Source: Emydura subglobosa (Eukaryota; Chordata; Testudines; Chelidae). Taken from it: DNA of 64,000 bases. Positions 58,069-64,000 of the stretch are shown here, piece by piece. The stretch covers positions 15,321,967 through 15,385,966 of the forward strand of contig ML680088.1 in the NCBI GenBank assembly GCA_007922225.1, in the 5' to 3' direction. The notes below the pieces were generated by a model. The model did not search any database, had not been told where the DNA came from, and was given only the letters and a program-made list of their open reading frames with translations. The position numbers and the translations under genes are program-made. Every line of letters starts with the position of its first letter. Position 1 is the first letter of the stretch.

Positions 58069-58890
58069 TGTAGTATTTCCTCCCGGTCAGGTCTGGAAAG
58101 AGGCCACTCCGGGTCACAGTGGCAGGCTACCGTAGCAGTCAATCATCAATCTCTCACTCTGGCCCACTCGGGTGGCAGGGTAACACACACGCTATAGCAG
58201 CAGCCTCTTGGCTGGGCAGACAGCGGTTAACAGCCTACAGATGCCCAGTCTACAGATGCCAGCCCTCTGGGCAGAGCAGCCAAGTCAGCCGTCTTTAACT
58301 TCAGCATGCGGGCTGGAGCAGAGAGCAATAGGCAGTGTGCGGCTCTGGCCCTCTGGGCAGGGCAGAGCAGAGAGCAGGCGTTAGCCCAAAGCCTCCCAGC
58401 TAATGCAAGCCAAAAAAACACAGCAAAATCTTTCTGGCCACAGGGAATCCCAGCCCAACGTCCTATCAGTGGCAGCTGGGTCAACAGGGATCCCACTGAA
58501 ACACGCTGACTCAGCAGCACAACTGAACTAACATCTGGTTTCCCTGGGCTGCATCCTACCACAGTCCAGGGGTAGGGCTCCATAGTCCAAGGGTCCTCCG
58601 TCTCCTTGGGGTACACTGCCAATGGCAGCCCTGGCAACTGTTGTCCATGGTTTGTCTCCTCGGGGGGCAAGGCGCTGCACAGCACAGGTTCAGCTCCAGA
58701 GTCTGCCTCCTTCCCTGGCTCCAGTCTAACTGAGCTAAAAGCCACCCCACCTTTTATACTTCCCACCCAGCCCACCCCATCCCCATGCTTCCAGTGCAGG
58801 GGGCGGAGCTTGTTTGGCTCCATCCCCCCAGGAAGTGTGTGGTGGTTCTTCCCTGTCAGGTTTGGAGGGAGGCCACTCCACCTCACTACA
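58069..58890 (-). mobile_element. LTR, 822 bp, minus strand, TATA-bearing
   Basis: On the minus strand it begins TGTAGTGAGG (58890 leftwards) and ends ...AAATACTACA at 58069, giving TG/CA ends. A TATAAAAG box lies about 130 bp from the minus-strand 5' end (plus CTTTTATACT, 58751-58760). Near each end lies a copy of a 25 bp direct repeat (58086-58110 and 58855-58879, 22 of 25 identical). Flanking pentamers (CTCGC, CTGTC) do not match well, so a target duplication is not proven. The 241-codon minus-strand frame at 58227-58952 crosses the LTR border and is not considered a gene. Confidence 0.65.
58751..58760 (-). promoter_or_regulatory. LTR TATA box
   Basis: The minus strand reads AGTATAAAAG. 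Position within the LTR is compatible with a U3 core promoter. Activity is unknown. Confidence 0.5.
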
Positions 58891-59034
58891 CTGTCTGCAC
58901 CCAAATCCCTTCTAAGGATACGGAATGGACACAGAGACAAAAACAATGACAAAAGACTGAAAACATGACTGTCACCATGTCATCTCTAATACAGTAATCC
59001 AACAGAGTGGTGTTTATTATTAACAGAGCTGTTT
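58891..59034. other. No feature seen
   Basis: Short interval between the LTR and an L3/MIR-like repeat. Confidence 0.5.
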
Positions 59035-59300
59035 CTTATTATGTATTGGTATCGCAGCACTACCTAGGGGCTCCAGTGATGAACAAGATCTCATTGTGCT
59101 AGGGGCTGTACACACTGTAAGAGGCAGTACCTATCCCAAAGAGCTGACAATCTAATTAGACAAGACAGACAAAGAATGAGAGGGAGAACCGAGGCACAAA
59201 GTGATGAAGTGACTCACCCAAGATCATATGGCTGGTAAGTGGTAAGGCTAGGCTCAGAACTCCCGGGGATTTGACACATGGTGCTGCCTTCTGCTGCAAC
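59035..59300 (+). repeat. L3/MIR-like ancient repeat
   Basis: It reads CTACCTAGGGGCTCCAGTGA, CTCATTGTGCTAGGGGCTGT, CCCAAAGAGCTGACAATCTA, GACAAGACAGACAAAGAATG, then AAGTGACTCACCCAAGATCA and AGAACTCCCGGG. This is the most complete copy of the family also at 20875, 40630 and 60245. Confidence 0.75.
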
Positions 59301-60244
59301 CCAGCCATTCAGATGCATGGCCTCCTCCCTTAATTGCATTAAAATCCCATCCTACTAATTCCATTTTTTATATTAAAGAAGAATCTATTTAAAGCTTTTC
59401 TCCTCAAATGATGGTTCACCTGAGTAGATAATGCAAAGTCTCTAACAGAGATACATTTTTGTGTGTAAGCACACCGACTTCCGTGGGTTCAGAAATATTT
59501 GCAAAACCGCTCATGCTTTTTATTTTGTCAGTGCAATAACTGCTGCTTCTCATGGCTAGTCTGTGGGGTCCTCTGATCTAATGGCAGTGCCCTCTCGCAA
59601 GCAGCTGGGGTGCCAGGACGGGTCTGACACCGACACTGTGTGCTGCATAACGCTCTGATGGCAGACGCAGCAGCTGCAAGCAGGCGCAGAGCTGGTCCAG
59701 CTCAGTGACATACTGCTCTAAGTCTCTGCAAAGAGAATGAGCCCTTGGTTTGATTTGGGGGGGTTAGTTTTTTTGGCCCCTCAGAGTCTGTCTCAGAATA
59801 AAACATTCGATTTCACGCTTCAGGTGACAGAAATGCCCACACAAGGAGGAGGTGATGAGTCAGGAAGGGAAGAACTGACTGAGTGTAAACCTGTGTCAGG
59901 GAGGGTCATGGTCATGCTACAATGGGGGCATGCGCAGAAATTTTTAAATGTGACCCTTTTTGGAGGGGCACATTCTGTGTCCCTCCCCGCCAGCAGGAGC
60001 TCTCTCTTCCCCCACCTCAGCCGGAGCTAACTCACTCTTTCCTCCCCACTCCCAGCCCTGGCAGATCACTCTTTCCACCTGCCATCCCCACTGCAGCCCT
60101 GGGGCCAGAGGAGTTCTGTGCCTCCAACAATTATTGGGCAGCCCGTGCTCCTGCTTGACCCCCCTTGTGCACACCCCTTTGAAACAAGTAAATTACCCAA
60201 TATGTTTGGTCATGGAGAGAAAGCGTTGGTTTCAGCCAAATTTA
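59301..60244. other. No feature seen
   Basis: Unique-looking. Positions 59540-59730 are CpG-containing but show no convincing exon. Confidence 0.4.
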
Positions 60245-60375
60245 TTTTGATTAATTATGTGTATTATAGTAGCTTCTAGGGGCCCCAATCAAGGATTGAG
60301 ACCCTACACAGACAAGTCGCTGCTCCCAAGAGCTCAAAATCGAGGCTTACAAGAAGATGGCTCAGGTGGCAGAAA
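60245..60375 (+). repeat. L3/MIR-like fragment
   Basis: It reads ATTATAGTAGCTTCTAGGGG, CCCCAATCAAGGATTGAGAC, then CTGCTCCCAAGAGCTCAAAA. A short diverged copy of the block at 59035. Confidence 0.55.
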
Positions 60376-61244
60376 CAGACAAAAGGGTGGGCTGGGCAGG
60401 TGGGAGGACAACGTCTCACTGGAAACGTTTTCATTACCAGGTGTGGATGGTTTTCTTACTTGCAGCTAAAAATAAAAGGCATATCTAAAAATATGACTGT
60501 AAGTACAGTACTGCAGTCTGTTCCTCTCCTCTAGTGACAGCATCCACAGATTTGGTCTTCTGATGAGAGACGTCTGGGAGGCAGTATTTGCTGCTCACTG
60601 GAAAGCTCCTCCTGGCCTAGGGGAAGCAACATTTCACCTCACAAATGGCCTATCGCTAGAGTGAAGTAACGGCACAAACAAATTGGTAGCAACGCCTATG
60701 AGCAAGATAGGCCCATTGAACCGCAAAGGCCTGGCTTGTTAGAATGGGAACATTTATGCACAGCTCAGGTGCCATGGTGCTTTCCTCTCCACCTGGCTTT
60801 TCCTGGATAGCCTGTCCTGATGTATGTATGCTGACATGTCATACCAGTGGCCGGGCTGGCAGCACTAGCTATTCATGAGTAATATGGCCCATCTCTGGGG
60901 CCCAATCGGGCACTAGTCTCTCTGTCACTTGGTCTCCCATGATCAGTTGCTGCCTTTCGTAGCGGCTGGTGCCGTGGTGCTTTAGACATCCAGCTAAGGC
61001 AGGCTTGAGTCTTACCTGTTCCAGGGTGTTAAATCCAAAGACAAAGGCATGCTACAAACTCAGAAACAGGATCACCCAAGGAGCGTTCAGCAGGACCAGG
61101 TCCTTCTACTCAAGGCTTGTCTTCATGCAGCTTTTGGTCGATTTCCCTGGGCCTGCTCATCCCAACAGTTGGGAGGCTTGTCCAAGCAGACAACTCCCTC
61201 AGACTCCTGCCTGAAACCAGGCTTCCCTCAACAAGGCAGAAGCA
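60376..61244. other. No feature seen
   Basis: No gene was recognised. Part of this stretch may belong to the gypsy 5' LTR if that LTR is longer than proposed. Confidence 0.35.
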
Positions 61245-61401
61245 TGTAGAGATATGCTTGTAGAAGACTGTGATTTAGAGACACTCCTTAGCCTGGGACA
61301 GTGTTGTGTGAACCAAGTAATCACTCCTGTCTGTGTTATTAAAGTTCTATTCCTTACTCATTCAACGGTTTATACTTTAATGAACCCTCAAGGTCGTTAC
61401 A
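61245..61401 (+). repeat. Gypsy 5' LTR (3' end certain, 5' end tentative)
   Basis: The 3' end is set by CA at 61400-61401 directly before the primer-binding site. An ATTAAA signal lies at 61338-61343. The proposed 5' end is TGTAGAGATATG at 61245, giving a short 157 bp LTR. The true LTR may begin further upstream. The 3' LTR outside the window would settle this. Confidence 0.45.
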
Positions 61402-61419
61402 TGGTGTTAGCGGTGGTGA
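61402..61419 (+). other. Primer-binding site
   Basis: TGGTGTTAGCGGTGGTGA starts with TGG, complementary to the CCA end of a tRNA, and lies immediately after the LTR CA. This is the standard position for minus-strand priming in LTR retrotransposons. The tRNA species is not identified. Confidence 0.75.
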
Positions 61420-61490
61420 ATGAGTTTGGAAACTACAAGGCTTTGGAGGAAAACTCCTGCGTTTGCACCTGAAAGCACAGACAAAGGACA

Positions 61491-62319
61491 ATGCCTTGCA
61501 AACAAAGGACAGTGTCCTCAAGCCTTCAGCAAGTAAGTGAAAGCACAACTCTAAGAATGGATGCTTTACAACCTTTTTGCAATCTGCAATTGTCAGACAA
61601 TGTTGCAGAGAACTGGATAAAGTTTAAGCAGCGATTTCTGTTGTATTTGTCTGCCATCGGGGCACAGAACAAAGAGGAAAACCCAAAATCATCTATATTT
61701 TTACATGTTGCTGGGGAGGAAGCCTTGGGTGTTCATAATAACTGAGTTTGAGGAAGGTGACAGAATGAAGTTAAATATAATACTGACTAAATTTGAGGAC
61801 TATTGTATACCAAAAAGGAATGTGACTTTTGAGAGGCATAGATATTTTTACATGCATGCAAAAACCAGATGACACCACAGAGCAATATGTCACAGAATTA
61901 AGGACACTCAGTAAAACCTGTAACTTTGGTGGCCTGTCAGAGTCTCTGATCAAAGACAGACTCATTTGTGGCATTACAGACAATATGTTAAGAGAGAGAC
62001 TGCTCCAGGAGGGGGAGTTAACCTTGAAGAAAGCTCTCCAAGTTTGCAGGGCTGCCAAAACACTAAAACACAAGTAAAACAGCGGAATTCACCAGAAGAG
62101 GTCATCCATGCACTAAGGAAAGCAGCATATAGCCAGAGTGGCTCAATTCACAATGTGGAACCAACTCCTGCTAAAAGGAAGACTGAGTCACCTGGCAAGT
62201 GTGGATCACGGCATGGCCCCAAACAGCATCTTGCCTATGGGAGACTCTGTCATAACTGTGGGAAACGTAATCATTTTGCAAACTGCTGCAGAACCCAAAG
62301 GCAGAAAAGTCAAGTGTAT
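61491..62319 (+). pseudogene. Gypsy gag (capsid and zinc knuckle), frame-broken
   Basis: The first frame opens at ATG 61491 or, more likely, at the internal ATG 61557 (MDALQPF). The capsid start has NVAENWIKFKQRFLLYLSA and IFLHVAGEEALGVHN. The frame shifts at about 61740 and again near 61840-61850. It then continues as EQYVTELRTLSKTCNFGG, LIKDRLICGITDNMLRER and LTLKKALQVCRAAKTLKH. It shifts a third time near 62070 into the nucleocapsid frame. The zinc knuckle CHNCGKRNHFANCC (C-x2-C-x4-H-x4-C, 62248-62289) is intact. The ORF would continue directly into protease but is broken at 62322 by the MITE. Role in the element: particle assembly and RNA binding. Confidence 0.85.
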
Positions 62320-62322
62320 TTA
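62320..62322 (+). other. Left copy of TTA target duplication
   Basis: TTA here and at 62618-62620 flank the MITE. The codon phase confirms it: ignoring the MITE and one TTA makes the reading frames on the two sides coincide. Confidence 0.85.
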
Positions 62323-62617
62323 GGGTATGTCTACACTGACGGCGGCAAAGTTACTGTCATCAGATCGACTTATCTGGATCGACTGAGCAGTCGGTGTAGA
62401 TCTGATCAATTGATCAGGAAGTCGACGTACTAAAACCACCTCCTCAAGTGGTGTAGCGCTGCATAGACGGGAACACAGTTCCCGTCGGCGCAGTGCAGTG
62501 AAGACACCGTGCAGAACAGAAGTACAGCAGTCGATGGGAGTTATGCAAGCTACTCTGTGTAGCTTGCATAACTCCTGTCAACTGCCGCCAAGTCTCTGGG
62601 TAAGTGTAGACCAAGCC
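62323..62617 (+). mobile_element. Harbinger-like MITE, 295 bp, inside gypsy ORF
   Basis: The left end GGGTATGTCTACACT and the right end AGTGTAGACCAAGCC are inverted with 12 of 15 positions matching. The TTA target duplication is typical of PIF/Harbinger. The interior holds three palindromes: 62403-62416 (TGATCAATTGATCA), 62465-62485 (9 bp arms, loop ACA) and 62537-62575 (17 bp perfect arms, 5-base loop). No transposase; non-autonomous. It resembles the ends of 9849-10137 and 26509-26613. Confidence 0.9.
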
Positions 62618-63229
62618 TTAGTTACTGACAGGATGATTGAGGAATGTTTTGTAGATGTACTGGAATCAAGCAAGCCTGATGAGAAGGACTGGATACTGCC
62701 TCTGACAGTGAATGGAACAATCATTCCACTGAAACTGGACACCGGAGCTCAGGTTAATATTCTATCTTCACGAGATCATGAGAGACTGAAAATAAGATCT
62801 AAACTGGGACCAACAAACATAAAAATAACTGGGTATTCTGGAACAAATATCTCAGTGCAGGGGTGGTGCTTTGCTAGTGTTAACCATAACAACACCATAT
62901 ATAGGCTCCATGTCATTGTAGTGCCACAGACGGTAACACCAATTTTGGGCCTGGCTGCATGTGAGGAACTCAATCTGGTAAAAAGGGTGCTCTCATTACA
63001 AGCTTGTACTGCACCTGGCTATGAGGCACTCTTACAGGAATATCGGGACCTGTTCCAGGGATTGGGTTGCTTCCAGGGTGAACATACAATCCAGATAAAC
63101 AAGCTGGTTCCTCCAGTTATTCATCAGTGTAGAAAGGTGCCATTTGTACGTGGTGATAAATTCAAGGCTGAGCTTGCAAGGATGGAAGCAATGCACATAA
63201 TACAAAAAGTAGAGGAGCCAACAGAATGA
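62618..63229 (+). pseudogene. Gypsy pol: aspartic protease to RT start
   Basis: The frame resumes after the MITE at LVTDRMIEECFVDVLE. The protease active-site motif DTGA lies at 62738-62749 within LKLDTGAQVNILSS, and the downstream hydrophobic ILGLAACEELNLV supports the protease fold end. It continues through the linker YRDLFQGLGCFQGEHTIQI to the RT entry region KAELARMEAMHIIQKVEEP. An in-frame TGA at 63227-63229 terminates it. The apparent ATG at 62498 lies inside the MITE and is not the true start. Function in the element: polyprotein cleavage, then reverse transcription. Confidence 0.85.
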
Positions 63230-63870
63230 GTGAGCTTCCTAGTCATCGTGGAAAAAATCACTGGCCAGCTACACATGTGCTCAGATCCCAGAGACCTCAA
63301 CAAGGCTGTACAAAGAGAACTTTTCAAACTACCAATCAAAGAAAAGATTATGGATCAGTTGCAAATTCTCAATATTTCAGTAAATTGGATGCATCCTCAG
63401 GTTTTGGTAGCTAAAATTAACAGAAGAAAGTGCAAAATTATGCACATTTAGCACTCCATTTGGAAGATACAGATTTTTACGCTTACCCTTCAGAATGGCT
63501 TTAGCACCAGAGGTGCACCACAAAACCATACACATGATCTATGAACATATTAGCAGTGTGGACACCTCAATGGATGACATCATCAGCTGGGGCTTAACGA
63601 AAAAGGAGCATGATCATCAACTTTGGCAAGTCCTGGATGCAACTAGAGCCACAAACGGTAAACTAAATAGGGACAAATGTGTCTTAGGAGTTAGAGAACT
63701 GACTTTTGTAGGTGACATTATTTCCCATGAAGGTGTAAAACCTGATAAGAGGAAGATTTCAGCCAATTTCAGCCACATCCTCAGTCAAAGAAAGATGTCC
63801 AATGGCTCCTGGGACTGGTTAATTATCTTGGAAAATTCATACCTAATCTTTCTGCCAAAGCAGCGGCACT
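63230..63870 (+). pseudogene. Gypsy pol: reverse transcriptase, frame-broken
   Basis: After the stop the same frame continues with HMCSDPRDLNKAVQRELFKL. A shift near 63360-63380 moves to the frame holding the first catalytic motif QYFSKLDASSGF (LDA at 63385-63393). Another shift near 63415-63455 leads to FGRYRFLRLPF, ALAPEVHHKTIHMIYEH and the second catalytic motif SMDDIISWG (63567-63593). That motif has Met before DD. It is followed by NRDKCVLGVRELTFVGD and ISHEGVKPDKRKIS. Two catalytic motifs are therefore visible but never in a single frame, so no active enzyme is encoded. Confidence 0.85.
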
Positions 63871-64000
63871 GAGACAACTCCTAGAGGACAAAAATGAAAG
63901 GTGTTGGGTTGCTGAACAAGAGGAATCCTGGGAAGGTTTAAAAAAAACACCTGATACAAGTATTGAACCAGTATTGAAGTTCTATGCACCAGGAAGGCCT
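63800..64000 (+). pseudogene. Gypsy pol: RT/RNase H connection, truncated by window
   Basis: A further frame change near 63780-63810 leads to LVNYLGKFIPNLSAKAAALR, then a segment with EEQESWEGLKK-like coding (actual bases 63916-63944) and a PVLKFYAPGRP end at the window edge. This corresponds to the region joining RT to RNase H. Everything downstream lies outside the window. Confidence 0.75.

Larger units (their letters stand above)
61245..64000 (+). mobile_element. Ty3/gypsy LTR retrotransposon, 5' part, cut by window end
   Basis: The order is LTR end (CA at 61400-61401), primer-binding site (61402-61419), gag with zinc knuckle, aspartic protease, RT, then the start of the RNase H region at 64000. 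The coding sequence carries several frameshifts and one in-frame stop, plus a MITE insertion. It is an old, inactive copy. The 3' part and 3' LTR lie beyond the window. Protein similarity suggests a mag-like Ty3/gypsy lineage; this is from memory of the gag and PBS style. Confidence 0.85.

Noticed and set aside
58227..58952. 241-codon minus-strand open frame
   Set aside because: It lies mostly in the minus-strand LTR and crosses its edge. No domain is recognised and the start is outside the LTR border.
62498..62617. ATG 62498 as the start of the protease-RT frame
   Set aside because: This stretch is inside the inserted MITE. The genuine coding sequence starts upstream of the MITE in gag.

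Overview
This window looks like non-coding DNA from a reptile, most likely a turtle, and possibly a crocodilian. The evidence is the repeat content. Several CR1 LINE subfamilies are present, one ending in the typical octanucleotide-like ATTCTATG tail. There are Penelope-like elements, tRNA-derived and MIR/L3-like SINE fragments, Harbinger-like MITEs whose ends read GGGTAYGTCTACAC, TATA-bearing solo LTRs, and a decayed Ty3/gypsy element. The species assignment rests on recognising repeat families from memory, because no database could be searched. I found no host protein-coding exon, rRNA or tRNA gene I would defend. The longer open frames either fall in transposons or are chance frames in GC-rich DNA, so the window is probably intergenic or intronic.

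Layout. Positions 1-16800 are mostly single-copy-looking sequence with CR1 3' ends (980, 6512, 9566 minus, 11442, 15840), a hairpin-ended hAT-like element (6698-7175), a Harbinger-like MITE (9849) and an A/T-rich fold-back MITE (15368). A first Penelope-like copy occupies 16850-17985. Positions 18000-27400 carry SINE/L3 fragments and a 1 kb minus-strand CR1 (23953-24945). Positions 29250-30660 may be an old LTR-type repeat. At 32140-33258 a second Penelope-like copy is preceded by an inverted copy of its own 3' UTR. At 36460-36811 a TA-flanked 184 bp MITE sits inside an older MITE. Positions 38000-49600 are largely unique, with a GC-rich minisatellite at 48221-48422, and end at a 100-N assembly gap (49671-49770) bordered by exactly 40 G.

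The last 14 kb is dense in nested insertions. A SINE is split by a Penelope-like tail with a 14 bp target duplication (51070-51385). A 2.1 kb CR1 follows, with endonuclease and reverse-transcriptase remnants (52660-54772). Another SINE is split by a 477 bp solo LTR (55868-56590). A second LTR lies on the minus strand (58069-58890). The right end is a Ty3/gypsy element (from about 61245 past the window end) with LTR end, primer-binding site, gag, zinc knuckle, protease and RT remnants, interrupted by a 295 bp Harbinger-like MITE.

Nothing here is a convincing new biological system. The most informative items are the nested insertions, where host-element sequence or reading frame independently fixes the insertion boundary and target-site duplication. 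They give a relative chronology of transposon activity. Several A/T-rich unique blocks with homeodomain-like or octamer-like words may be conserved non-coding elements, but that is only inferred from composition.
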